DNA of 64,000 nucleotides from a virus: positions 1 to 64,000 of the IMG/VR virus record IMGVR_UViG_3300032607_000303; one strand, given 5' to 3'. Below are positions 9,353 to 17,750 of the stretch, piece by piece (position 1 is the first letter of the stretch; every line of letters starts with the position of its first letter). A program made the position numbers and the translations under genes. The notes beneath the pieces were generated by a model. That model was not told where the DNA came from. It did no database searches and saw only the letters and a program-made list of their open reading frames with translations.

Positions 9353-9781
9353 ATGAGTAATATCTTCTTTCAAGGTCAAACAGACTACGTTGAAAAATTG
9401 AATGCTTTGGCACTTGCTTCTGAGGTTGCTCAAATACCAGCAAATGCTGCTGCTGCTCAGAATAGTGCAAACAGTGCTTCTAGTAGTGCTTCTAATGCTT
9501 CTTCGTCAGCCGCCGCAGCGTTGGCTTCAAAAAACTCAGCAGCCTCTACTTACGAAAACTTCAATGCTAACTATCTCGGAGCTAAATCAACAGCGCCTAC
9601 AGTAGACAATGCAGGAGGCACGTTTGTGGATGGTTTTACAACTTATAACACTACCGGAATTGGTTTAGTTAATTTGACAATTTTAGGAGCAAGGTTATCC
9701 TTTAACGCGACTGGTACTTCTGCTGGTAGAGGTGCTCTTTTTAACGGTAACGCGGTGGTTTCATTTTCAGCGGAGCTATAA
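9353..9781 (+). CDS. Short tail fibre-like protein
   Basis: A 142-residue protein, ATG after TAGGGAATTAA. The N-terminus QGQTDYVEKLNALAL is paralogous to the 99-residue protein at 4964. An Ala/Ser-rich stalk follows (about 25-65), then YLGAKSTAPTVDN, a motif frequent in the beta-structured part of tail fibres. It is much shorter than usual fibres and has no large receptor-binding domain, so it may be a minimal side fibre or a decayed copy. The stop codon touches the next start. Confidence 0.65.
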   Translation: MSNIFFQGQTDYVEKLNALALASEVAQIPANAAAAQNSANSASSSASNASSSAAAALASKNSAASTYENFNANYLGAKSTAPTVDNAGGTFVDGFTTYNTTGIGLVNLTILGARLSFNATGTSAGRGALFNGNAVVSFSAEL

Positions 9782-10159
9782 ATGTACAAACTAACAAACT
9801 CAACTTCCATAATTCGTATCTCAGACGGGGCATACATTCCAAATGACCCAGCGAACACTGATTACGCGGAATACCTTGTATGGCTCGACGAAGGCAATAC
9901 GCCAGAACCCGCCGACCCTATCGTGATTCCTATACCAACAGTTATCAGCATGTCGCAAGCGCAACTTGCTCTGTACGCTGCCGGTCATCTTGATCGCATT
10001 GAAGCAGAGATTGGAACGCTGCCAAGAGAGGCGCAAATTCTATGGAAGAAAGCAAACACTGTTGTTCGCGGTGATGCTCTTGTGACTCAACTGGCCGGGT
10101 TCCTTGGACTAACTGGAACAGAAGTTGATAATTTATTTACGGAGGCATCAAAGCTATGA
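9782..10159 (+). CDS. Fibre-associated protein with [16 protein letters not shown]-terminus
   Basis: A 125-residue protein that starts immediately after the short fibre gene. The N-terminus [20 protein letters not shown] followed by [15 protein letters not shown] is a widespread module found after phage fibre genes, often on fibre-assembly-like proteins. The C-terminal half is helical ([19 protein letters not shown]). DNA here is visibly richer in G+C than the flanking genes, suggesting recent exchange. Confidence 0.65.
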   Translation: MYKLTNSTSIIRISDGAYIPNDPANTDYAEYLVWLDEGNTPEPADPIVIPIPTVISMSQAQLALYAAGHLDRIEAEIGTLPREAQILWKKANTVVRGDALVTQLAGFLGLTGTEVDNLFTEASKL

Positions 10160-10488
10160 TTATCTTTGCGATAGGGATAGTCAGTATATACACTCTTTGG
10201 ATATTCTATTTAGCCGTTATGAACTTACAGCGTGCTAGGGACTCAGGGAAGCTAACTAAATCAGCCTATTACCTTGGTCTTCCAATACTGTACACTGGAT
10301 TGCTAATAGATTTCTTGGTAAACATATTTATCCTAAGTTTTATTTTTATAGACTTGCCAAAAGAATTTCTAGTAACTTCAAGACTAAAAAGATATGTAAA
10401 CAATGAAAGTGGTTGGCGTAAAAAGCTTGCTATTTGGTTTGCACTTAACCTGCTAGACTCTTTTGACCCTAGCGGCAAACACATCTAA
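10156..10488 (+). CDS. Phage membrane protein near lysis genes
   Basis: A 110-residue protein overlapping the upstream stop by four bases. Two hydrophobic segments (about 2-20 and 43-68) flank the stretch [16 protein letters not shown], followed by a basic C-terminal tail with [14 protein letters not shown]. This arrangement is common in phage proteins next to endolysins. A role in lysis is possible but not shown. Confidence 0.6.
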   Translation: MIIFAIGIVSIYTLWIFYLAVMNLQRARDSGKLTKSAYYLGLPILYTGLLIDFLVNIFILSFIFIDLPKEFLVTSRLKRYVNNESGWRKKLAIWFALNLLDSFDPSGKHI

Positions 10489-10496
10489 GGAAAATT

Positions 10497-10763
10497 ATGA
10501 CACCACTTGACATGCAAGCTGCTTTCAACATAGCTATTATGCTTATAGGAGGTCTTGGTGGGTGGGTTCTAAAATCCCTGTCAGATCAAATTAAAGACCT
10601 TAAATACTCGGATGTGCTGCACTTGGAAAAGATTCAAAAAATTGAAGTTCTAGTAGCTGGTACGTACGTCAAGAATGAAGCTTTAGATAAGCTATCGTCA
10701 TCTTTATTTGCTAAACTTGATCGTATAGAGTCTAAAATAGATGGTAAGCAAGATAAAGTTTAA
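10497..10763 (+). CDS. Putative holin-accessory protein, one TM plus coiled coil
   Basis: An 88-residue protein with an N-terminal transmembrane segment (about 10-28, AFNIAIMLIGGLGGWVL) followed by a Lys/Glu-rich coiled coil. This is the layout of XhlA-like holin partners. It lies directly upstream of the lysozyme gene, start ATG after AAGGAAAATT. Function inferred from topology and position. Confidence 0.6.
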   Translation: MTPLDMQAAFNIAIMLIGGLGGWVLKSLSDQIKDLKYSDVLHLEKIQKIEVLVAGTYVKNEALDKLSSSLFAKLDRIESKIDGKQDKV

Positions 10764-10774
10764 AGGAAAATAAC

Positions 10775-11428
10775 ATGAAAGAAATTCAACAAACAAAAGT
10801 AGGCCAAGATGTCATTGACAGAGCTATTGCATGGACTAATAGACAATCATCACAACCTATTGTATCAGACGTAAAGCTTTGTGACAATGAGGTAGCTGTG
10901 CGTATTGCTACAAAGATTATTAAGAATTTTGAGGGTTGTTCTCTAAATGTGTACCCTGACCCAGCTAGTGATCTGTCAATTAAGCTAAGTGAGCATGACG
11001 TTCTTGCTAAATACATTGCAGGCAACCTAGAGTTACCCCCATACCTTGACGAGCTAAATGGCTCTCCGTGGACACAAGGTTGGGGGGAGACTAAGGGTGT
11101 TGTAAAGGGTGGCCCTAAATGGACTCAGGAACAAGCTGACAGTAAGTTAGCTTTACGTGTCAAAGAGTTTATGCAAGAGGTCTTGACAGCCTCTCCAAAC
11201 CTTGCAGAACAAAGTGCTGAGAAGATTGCTGCTATCACCTCACTAGCTTACAACATTGGCATTACACAATACAATGATAGCACAGCACGTAAGCGTATTG
11301 CTGAAAGTGATTGGAAGGGTGCAGCAGAAGCCATGCAGTGGTTCAATAAGGCTGGTGGGAAGCTGCTGCAAGGGTTAGTCAATAGGCGCAAGATCGAGGC
11401 TGATTTGTTTACGAGTGTACAAGGATAG
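10775..11428 (+). CDS. Endolysin, GH24 lysozyme
   Basis: A 217-residue muramidase that should cleave the MurNAc-GlcNAc bond of peptidoglycan at the end of infection. The catalytic Glu is probably E53 in IIKNFEGC; the WTQGWGETKGV segment takes the place of the usual TIGYGHT strand. The core helices (EKIAAITSLAYNIG and WKGAAEAMQWF) and the closing NRRKIEADLF helix are typical of GH24. No signal peptide is visible, so release should depend on a holin. It is followed within four bases by the holin gene. A 40-residue N-terminal extension precedes the lysozyme fold. Confidence 0.88.
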   Translation: MKEIQQTKVGQDVIDRAIAWTNRQSSQPIVSDVKLCDNEVAVRIATKIIKNFEGCSLNVYPDPASDLSIKLSEHDVLAKYIAGNLELPPYLDELNGSPWTQGWGETKGVVKGGPKWTQEQADSKLALRVKEFMQEVLTASPNLAEQSAEKIAAITSLAYNIGITQYNDSTARKRIAESDWKGAAEAMQWFNKAGGKLLQGLVNRRKIEADLFTSVQG

Positions 11429-11431
11429 TAT

Positions 11432-11959
11432 ATGGACTGGAAATCTCTAGTATCTACAATATCGCCTTGGATTGGCGCTGCCATAGGAGGCCCATTGGGT
11501 TCTGTCGCTATCACAGCTGTAGCTGATGCTCTAGGTCTTTCTGATAGCACAGAAGCCTCCATCAAACAAGCCTTGTCTAGTGCTACACCTGAGCAACTAC
11601 TAGCACTAAAAACAGCCGACCAAACATTCTCATTGCGTATGCAAGAGTTGGGGTTTGCTAACCTGAAAGATATGGAAGCACTGGCAGCTAATGACAGGAA
11701 CTCTGCTAGGCAGCGTGAGATGACTGTTAAGGATAACACCCCTAAAATCTTAGCTTACGGTATTACATTTGGATTTTTTAGCTTGCTGTTATTCATGCTA
11801 TTTAATGAAGTGCCTAACGGCTCTAGGGATTTGCTAAATATTTTGATGGGTGCTCTGGCGAGTGCTTGGGCGGGAGTTGTCGCGTATTATTTTGGGTCAT
11901 CTAGTGGAAGCTCTGAGAAAACTAAATTGCTTGCTCAAGCTTCTGCTATTAAAGAATAG
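11432..11959 (+). CDS. Holin, three-TM GTA type
   Basis: A 175-residue protein with an N-terminal Gly/Ala-rich hydrophobic segment (about 9-36) and two strong C-terminal segments (about 106-124 and 132-152). The central helix contains LKTADQTFSLRMQELG and NDRNSARQRE, the signature of the 3-TM holin family first described in gene transfer agents (PF11351). It would form inner-membrane lesions that release the lysozyme encoded just upstream. It is the last gene of the left plus-strand operon and is followed by a terminator. Confidence 0.82.
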   Translation: MDWKSLVSTISPWIGAAIGGPLGSVAITAVADALGLSDSTEASIKQALSSATPEQLLALKTADQTFSLRMQELGFANLKDMEALAANDRNSARQREMTVKDNTPKILAYGITFGFFSLLLFMLFNEVPNGSRDLLNILMGALASAWAGVVAYYFGSSSGSSEKTKLLAQASAIKE

Positions 11960-11994
11960 ATTTCCTTCGTAGAGGATGCCTCACACGAGGCTTT

Positions 11995-12027
11995 GCCAGC
12001 GCCCTATTAAGGGTAGCTGGCTTTTTT
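11995..12027 (+). terminator. Intrinsic terminator after the lysis cassette
   Basis: GCCAGC at 11995-12000 and GCTGGC near 12016-12021 pair, extended internally by CCCT/AGGG around an ATTA loop, and are followed by TTTTTT. It closes the plus-strand late operon before the converging minus-strand operon. Confidence 0.85.
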
Positions 12028-12142
12028 ATTGTCTAATCAGTTGTCGTCACAGACCAATTAGACGTTTAAATTACTAAGACATACAAACAGACAGGAAATC
12101 TATTTGGACGCATTATAGTGCTTATTTGTAACTAGGTAGGTG

Positions 12143-12526
12143 CTATGCAAGCTCCTTAGTTAAGTCTTCAAACAATGTACCTTTGGTAACTACCTTACTT
12201 ACACCGTCTTCCTTATTTCTTGCAATAAAGAAAGCCTTGAGTTCCGCTGGCTTATAAGGGGAATTTTTTGCAGCAGCTTTGCAAGCCAATTTTATATCTG
12301 TCTCCAAGTCTTTAATCTCTTGAAGCAAGTCAGCTTCACGCTCCTCAATCATATTCTTCAGTAGTTCCTGCATATCCTTAATTGCTTGTAGGTGCTTTTG
12401 AACCTCGTCATCGCCATCTTTCCACTCTTTCAGCAATGCTTTCTTTTCATCCAATGCTCGCAGTTTAGGCAGAATCTCACGAGAGTATTCTACGAGGGTT
12501 GTTGCTTGTACGTTTGCTTGTGTCAT
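12143..12526 (-). CDS. Coiled-coil hypothetical protein
   Basis: A 127-residue protein if started at the ATG at 12526, which has GGAGAG seven bases upstream; the in-frame TTG four codons earlier lies inside that ribosome site. The sequence is strongly helical (EVQKHLQAIKDMQELLKNM, then EADLLQEIKDLETDIK), a likely coiled coil. No family recognised. Last gene of the minus-strand early operon. Confidence 0.7.
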   Translation of the reverse strand: MTQANVQATTLVEYSREILPKLRALDEKKALLKEWKDGDDEVQKHLQAIKDMQELLKNMIEEREADLLQEIKDLETDIKLACKAAAKNSPYKPAELKAFFIARNKEDGVSKVVTKGTLFEDLTKELA

Positions 12527-12562
12527 GTTTCTCTCCAATAATTTATAAAATGTTTGTTACGT

Positions 12563-12754
12563 TTAAGCCAGCCAGCCAAGGATGCCGCCAAAAGGTGCTA
12601 CAAAGATTCCTAGAATCTGTAACGCCCCTATCACGGACATTGTAGCTAGTGTCTCATTAGACTCAATTACGTTCATAAGATTTATAACCCATCCTACGCA
12701 AAATACAACAATCACTGCTAGGTAGGCTAGTGCAGCTAAAGCTTTAAATTTCAT
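12563..12754 (-). CDS. Small two-TM membrane protein
   Basis: A 63-residue protein, start ATG after GGAGAAAAT. Two hydrophobic segments (about 5-26 and 40-62) are separated by an acidic turn (NVIESNETLAT). It lies downstream of nrdB, beyond a hairpin. Function unknown. Confidence 0.65.
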   Translation of the reverse strand: MKFKALAALAYLAVIVVFCVGWVINLMNVIESNETLATMSVIGALQILGIFVAPFGGILGWLA

Positions 12755-12770
12755 ATTTTCTCCTGTATAT

Positions 12771-12793
12771 AAGACCGTACCAAGTACGGTCTT
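12771..12793 (-). terminator. Hairpin terminator after nrdB
   Basis: A perfect 10-bp inverted repeat, AAGACCGTAC at 12771-12780 and GTACGGTCTT at 12784-12793, with a 3-nt loop, 15 bases beyond the nrdB stop. The minus-strand product ends in CTTATAT, a weak T-rich tail. Confidence 0.7.
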
Positions 12794-12807
12794 ATGGTTG
12801 TTAAAGC

Positions 12808-13884
12808 TTAAATCTCAATAATACTGTCACCCAAGTCATCACTGATAATGTTAAGAGAGTAGTTTGCACTATCAGCCTCTTGCTGTGCATTCTGGTTCTT
12901 GTTCAAGTCTAGCCAATTATCCATATATTTCAAAGGAGACTTGTCAACTTTAACAGGTGGTGTGAATAGCAATGTCTCATACACAACCTGAGCATTGTAG
13001 TCAATCCACTCTCGCATAAGAGGCTCATTTAATCCAACTACTTTACGACCTTCTGAGAACAAATAAGAGCACCAAGTGTACTCAGCATTAACTACCGAGT
13101 CAATAAGTTTCTTTACTTTAGTGCTGTTATTTTTAAGCCAATCTTTGCCTTGAGTAGTACCTAGCTCAATCTCAATAGCAACCCTATCAACTTCAGAGTG
13201 GATGAAACGCTCGTCTTGCATAATTTTCTGAACAAGCTTACCAATACCTTGAAAGTACCCTTGCTCTACGACAGCAAACGTAGCAGCAAACGAAGCCACA
13301 AATTGTAGACGCTCAAGACAGTAGAGAGCTACAAGTCCCATCATAACAAGAGGATAGGCGTCTTCTTTAGACATATCTCCGATAGTGTACATAGCACCTG
13401 CTTTTTGCAAGTTACCAAAGGCATTACCTACAGGCTCCATCCGGCCTAGAATATTGGCGTTATTCAAAACCTCTTTAAAAACTTCTTGAGGGTCTGGAAT
13501 ACACTGGCGAACAATCTCAGAGTAGGTAAGTGCGTGCAATACTTCAATCTCTGAGTTCTTTAGCAGTGCTGCCCATAGCTCGCTGTTTGTTACGAATGGA
13601 GCAAAGCAGGGTGCGATTGCTCGTGCTGCTACAGAGTCTAGCTCCCATTGTAGCGCAAGATTCTTAACCATAATATCTTTTGTGTCTTGTGGGCACGTAA
13701 GCATATCAAGGCGTGATTGCTCCAAGCTAATCTCATCCTCACTCCAATCTGAACTCTTTTGCTGCTTATAGAGTTGGAACAGTTTTGGGTAAGTTACATT
13801 GATACTGTCATATAGTGCTGGACTTTCCCCTAGAAACAGTGGGTACTTTCCTTGTTGCCATGTTGTGTTGTTTTTGTTGAACAT
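12808..13884 (-). CDS. nrdB: Ribonucleotide reductase class Ia, beta subunit
   Basis: A 358-residue NrdB that holds the di-iron centre and tyrosyl radical used by NrdA to reduce ribonucleoside diphosphates. Visible ligands by alignment to E. coli: D83 (in WELDS), E114 and H117 with radical Y121 (EVLHALTY), and E191 (CLERLQF). The last ligand pair reads DERFIH (E225, H229), giving E-x3-H rather than the usual E-x2-H. The C-terminus ends in LGDSIIEI, an acidic tail suited to binding NrdA. It begins seven bases after the nrdA stop, so the two are co-transcribed. Length is close to the E. coli enzyme (376). Confidence 0.9.
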   Translation of the reverse strand: MFNKNNTTWQQGKYPLFLGESPALYDSINVTYPKLFQLYKQQKSSDWSEDEISLEQSRLDMLTCPQDTKDIMVKNLALQWELDSVAARAIAPCFAPFVTNSELWAALLKNSEIEVLHALTYSEIVRQCIPDPQEVFKEVLNNANILGRMEPVGNAFGNLQKAGAMYTIGDMSKEDAYPLVMMGLVALYCLERLQFVASFAATFAVVEQGYFQGIGKLVQKIMQDERFIHSEVDRVAIEIELGTTQGKDWLKNNSTKVKKLIDSVVNAEYTWCSYLFSEGRKVVGLNEPLMREWIDYNAQVVYETLLFTPPVKVDKSPLKYMDNWLDLNKNQNAQQEADSANYSLNIISDDLGDSIIEI

Positions 13885-13891
13885 ATACTTC

Positions 13892-14293
13892 CTAAAGTGT
13901 ACAGCCGCCAGATGAGCAGCCTTTTTCTTCTACCTCGGACAAAGCGTGTCCTGACGCACTGTTACTGTAATACTTACTCTTGATACCGCATTTTACACGA
14001 TAGAGCCATTCAGAAAACAATTCTTTTGCGCTAATTTTACGAGGCTTATCGTCATCAAATCTGCGATAGTAGTCTGCGCTAATACCTTGACCACAGAATT
14101 TCTGAAAGATGGCATACATATCTGTCATATCTTTCATTGGTACATCCCAAGCAATTTGGTATGAGTCTTTTACTTCTTCCAGATCAGGAGCAATAAACAC
14201 TGTCTTGTTACTTCCTGATGTTTTAATAACCACATAGTCACGAATCGGGTAAATACTGTTAGTTGTATTTCCTGCAATACTACTACTTTCTAC
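13892..14293 (-). CDS. nrdA: nrdA exon 2 (C-terminal part of ribonucleotide reductase alpha)
   Basis: Encodes the last 133 residues of NrdA. Read without a local start, it opens VESSSIAGNTTNSIYPIRD, which aligns with the SETSSQISNSTNGIEP region of class Ia enzymes. It continues with AWDVPMKDMTDMYAIFQKF, carries the radical-transfer tyrosine pair in KSKYYSN, and ends in GCSSGGCTL, the C-terminal redox cysteine pair. These elements are essential, so the upstream 749-residue reading frame alone cannot make active enzyme. An internal GTG at 14233 could start a fragment, but the in-frame codons upstream match NrdA and show that this is an exon. Confidence 0.88.
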   Translation of the reverse strand, partial: VESSSIAGNTTNSIYPIRDYVVIKTSGSNKTVFIAPDLEEVKDSYQIAWDVPMKDMTDMYAIFQKFCGQGISADYYRRFDDDKPRKISAKELFSEWLYRVKCGIKSKYYSNSASGHALSEVEEKGCSSGGCTL

Positions 14294-15503
14294 CGTTGTG
14301 TTCAGGACAGTTCGTTATGCTATCCCCGCTTTATTCAAGCTGCTGTATATTTCTATACAGACCAGACCATATCTTAATCTCGTGTGAGATTCTTAGCACT
14401 TCCACTCACTTGAGTGTACTCCATTTCTGGATGGTCGTTGAACCTTCTAGTGCCAATAGAACAGATTTTACAATAGAGTCAGTGTGAGGTATCCTTAAAA
14501 TACTTTTACCTTCTGACTCAGCTAAGACATTTTTTATCTTGTCTCTATTAGTAATAGCAAAAAGACTTGCACCATCTTCTAAGACATGTTGAATACCATC
14601 ATACTCTATAAAAATATTATAATCTGGTAAATAAAAATCAAAGAACGATCCTTTTACAAAATATTCCCTTATAAACTTTACCCCAAGGTCATTAAGTAAA
14701 ATTGCTAAATACTCTTCGTAAACCGATTTAGCTGAACCAAAACAATGCTTACACTTTCCACCTCTGTTTTTTAATGTCTGAAATTTTTCTGTAGTTTTAT
14801 GGCCACATTTTAAGCACTCAAATTCTGAAAATTTTGAACTGTTTATAAATGTAGAGGTTAGTCGATGCTCGCCAAACGGCATCTGCTTTAATTCTTCCTC
14901 TACAGACTCAACAGTCTTCCACGAACCGTAACCCTCTGAGTGCTCTGGGCATTTACTACCATTTACTACTGTGTTTCCGGTGTATCTAGTAAGAATACAG
15001 CCACATGCTAATTTTATTTCTATTAGCGACCTATCTCCGTACCCGTTATTTGCACTTATCAATTCAATATTATGTAAAGAAAGTTGTTGTTGCAATATTT
15101 CTTTAGTCCTAGTAAATAAACTTGGGCTACAAGACGGGCAGCTGATTATTTTGTTGTGGATTACATTCCCAACTGATCTTCTAAAAATAGTACCACATAC
15201 ATGTGCAAAGTATAATTCACTATCTTTGCCTTCGTATGTTTGATTTTCAACTAATTTTAGTGTATTTTCAGAAACTACAGAAACTCTTTCAGAAACTATT
15301 TCTACTGTTAATTTTTTACCCATATTTCTCCCTTTTAGTGAAGTCCTATAGGCACTAGCTTGGCTGCTGATTGTCCAATCTTCTGATTTTTAAGCATTCA
15401 CGCTCACCATTACTGGTCACGTTGTAGCTCAGAAGCTCTAAGGAGTTTCCAGCAATTCACAAAGTTTTTGCATCACTGTCACCAGTAAGCAGCCCATTTA
15501 TTT
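14294..15503 (-). ncRNA. Group I intron in nrdA
   Basis: A 1,210-nt self-splicing intron candidate. The 5' site follows a T in ATGCCT at 15504, and GCCT of the exon pairs with GGGC of the intron (P1 with the required U.G at the splice site). Conserved core segments are visible on the minus strand: P (GAATTGCTGGAAACTCC, 15442-15457 region), Q (GACAATCAGCAGCCAAGC, 15358-15375), R (GGTTCAACGACCATCC, 14429-14444) and S (AAGATATGGTC, 14365-14375). R and S pair through GACCAT/ATGGTC to form P7. The intron ends in a G at 14294. Joining 15504 to 14293 keeps frame and restores the NrdA sequence MP-VESSS. It carries a homing endonuclease gene whose 3' end overlaps R. Confidence 0.88.
14406..15323 (-). 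CDS. Intron-encoded homing endonuclease, Vsr-like (EDxHD) family
   Basis: A 305-residue protein inside the nrdA intron, start ATG after GGGAGAAAT. The N-terminal 200 residues contain several CxxC zinc-ribbon pairs (CPSC, CGC, CLKCGH, CKHC) likely used in DNA recognition. The C-terminal 100 residues match the PD-(D/E)xK fold of very-short-patch-repair-like endonucleases: an initial helix with ExYLA, FFDFYLPDYNIFIEYDG, QH, and RDKIKN. This group includes intron homing enzymes such as I-Bth0305I. The enzyme would cut intron-less nrdA alleles and spread the intron. Its last codons overlap the conserved R segment of the intron. Confidence 0.82.
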   Translation of the reverse strand: MGKKLTVEIVSERVSVVSENTLKLVENQTYEGKDSELYFAHVCGTIFRRSVGNVIHNKIISCPSCSPSLFTRTKEILQQQLSLHNIELISANNGYGDRSLIEIKLACGCILTRYTGNTVVNGSKCPEHSEGYGSWKTVESVEEELKQMPFGEHRLTSTFINSSKFSEFECLKCGHKTTEKFQTLKNRGGKCKHCFGSAKSVYEEYLAILLNDLGVKFIREYFVKGSFFDFYLPDYNIFIEYDGIQHVLEDGASLFAITNRDKIKNVLAESEGKSILRIPHTDSIVKSVLLALEGSTTIQKWSTLK

Positions 15504-17747
15504 AGGCATGAAAGCTTCTAGCACACTGTTACGCATACCAAACTCTTTAATCTCTTTACGCAAAGCTTCCCAATCATACATAAGCTTTTGCGGAGTTATA
15601 TTGTCTACTTCTTTACAGTATGTGTCAATAAGCAACCAACCATCTGAATATTTAGTTTTGTGAAACCACTCACATTTACCACGTTCTTTTGCCAAGCGCA
15701 CACTAGCTTTATGCAGAAAATAAGAGTGACGCTCTGCAACACGGTGTAGGTATGCTTTACTCATAAAACTCGTATAGTCAAAACCCCTCTGCGCTAAATC
15801 ATTAGCCAAATTTGTAATACCAACCCCTGCTGAACGTCTAGCATTAGATGTATATTTTAAATTAGGGAAAGGGTATTCCATAAGACTAATAACATTGTCC
15901 ACCATCTTCAATGCTCTGTAAGCCACTTCCTCATACTCTGAGTCTTTAACACGACCTACTACAATTGCTGCTAGATTACACAGACCAATCTCCCCACCTA
16001 CCTCACCCTCTACGTAAAGGTCTTCTACCGACCGATACCCTTTGGTTGGCAAGCCAATCTCTTGACAATTACCAGTTAGGATACCATTAAATATTCCCAT
16101 TCCACGTTTAGACTCCGTAAAGCAGTACGTGTCATCAGTTCTACCATCGTCAAATACACAATACACAATATCTGAATAAGTCTCACTGCTGTTAGGCAAA
16201 CTCCAATTAATCAAGCAGTCTCCACACAGTAGCTCAGAGGATGTTACTTGGCGAACAGTAAAATCTTCTTTGTTTTGAATATAGAATTTGTGTTGCTCTG
16301 TGCAACTAAGGTTAATACCTGATTGAAACTCTACACGAAGTAGCTTTCTTTTATTTCCAGTTTTACGTACAACTACATTAGACCATTCTTCACCATTCCA
16401 AATATCTACAGTAACATCACAAAGATCAGAAATATTTTTGTAACCTTTAAGAGTTAAAATTTTAGTCTCTGGTGCTACGCATAAGTTAGAAGAATAAATG
16501 ACATCCTTGAACGGAGTATGACGATTCATTTCCTGAATGTTATGCTCATACATGCGACCTGTTTCTTCTTGCACTCTCAAAAACTCTAGTACAAGCTTAC
16601 GGGCACTTACATACTCTCGCTTACCGTCTGATACTTCGTACTCATTGTACGCTTCTTCAAAGCCTGACGCAGAATACAATGCCTCATGCAGCTTAGGTGA
16701 AGTTTTATAGCTTACAAGCATCCATTGCTCATTGTTTGCTGCCTTCTTAGCCAGCAAAGGAGTATATCCAAAGCTATAGTCAATCCCGCCAATTTTGTTC
16801 TTAGCTACCGTCGTTGGGTGACGTAAACGCAGCAAAGTGAACACTTCAGGGTCTAGGCAGTTAAAGTGGATTGTAGCTGCTCCGCCTCTGCCACCTTGTA
16901 GGTTAGCGTGTACCGAGGCTTCTGTAGCACGATAGTAGGGAAGCTTTCCAGCATGTTTGATAGTGTTATTACGAACCCCATCGCCTTTGCTGCGCGTTTG
17001 TATAAAGCCACCAATCCCTGCACTAGCACATGTCATTGTATAAGCAATGTGATCGCCTGCTGCCAAACTCTTAGCATTGTCATTGCTCTTAAACACAGCA
17101 CAAGATGCGTAATTCATTTTGGGAGTTCCAAGATTTACAATGTTCGGCGTAGGAGCATTGATACGTCCTTCACTAAAATCTTTGTAGTAGCTCTCAACCT
17201 CTTTCATACGACTATTTCTAGGCTCATTAACGCATACACCTAAAGCCATGCGCAGCCATACAAATTGTGGGGATTCCAATACAATATTCTTTTCAACATC
17301 ACGAATAGAATATTTAGACGTAATCTGATGAACAACAGAATGAATGCTATTTAAGTCCTTTGTGTGATTAATAATTGTTTCAGCTACAGCTAGGTCTTCT
17401 GTTGAGTAGCCCATGTTAGACCACAGACCTTTACTGACCATGCTACTGTACATTGCAACAACTGTAGGGATTTTCTCATGCCCACCAAATGCTTGTTTGT
17501 AGATATCACCGATAAGCAAACGACCAGCCATCTTGAGGTGTGCTGTGTCTTCTTTCTCTGAGCAAGCCTGAATCATAGAGTTCTGCAAGTCTTGCGTTGT
17601 GCATTCGTCAGGGCATCTCTTGTATGCATCTCCTGCAATAGCAAACCAGTCTGCTCCTACAACTCCTGCCCACTCAGCCCAACGTGTCAATTTATTAGCA
17701 TCGAAATTAACAACATCTCCGTTACGCTTCTTAATATTAGAAATCAT
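15504..17747 (-). CDS. nrdA: nrdA exon 1 (ribonucleotide reductase alpha, with mini-intein)
   Basis: Encodes 748 residues, start ATG after AAAGGG. The N-terminus has an ATP-cone (KKRNGDVVNFDANKL). The catalytic barrel follows, with the conserved cysteine in NYASCAVF and the nucleotide site GGRGGAATIHFN. The active-site triad N-x-C-x-E is interrupted by an intein (16068-16481) directly before the radical cysteine. Downstream barrel parts follow (GEIGLCNLAAI, ARRSAGVGITNLA) up to NSVLEAFMP, where the intron begins; read-through stops after one more codon. After RNA and protein splicing the mature enzyme would be 743 residues (E. coli 761). It reduces ribonucleotides for phage DNA synthesis together with nrdB just downstream. 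Confidence 0.9.
16068..16481 (-). other. Mini-intein in NrdA (138 residues)
   Basis: An in-frame insertion between N-L and the catalytic C-Q-E of NrdA. It begins with Cys1 (CVAPETKILTLKGYKNI, block A with VAPETKI), has a block-B-like segment (LSCTEQHKFYI with the TxxH motif) and ends DTYCFTESKRGMGIFNGILTGN, typical blocks F and G, followed by Cys as the +1 nucleophile. The penultimate residue is Gly instead of the usual His. It is too short for an endonuclease domain. Precursor residues are 423-560. The +1 Cys is the thiyl-radical residue (E. coli C439), so splicing is needed for activity. Confidence 0.88.
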
Positions 17748-17750
17748 CTA

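Noticed and set aside
14233-14233. GTG at 14233 as the start of a separate small NrdA-like protein
   Set aside because: In-frame codons upstream of it continue the NrdA alignment up to the intron boundary, so it is an internal codon of exon 2.
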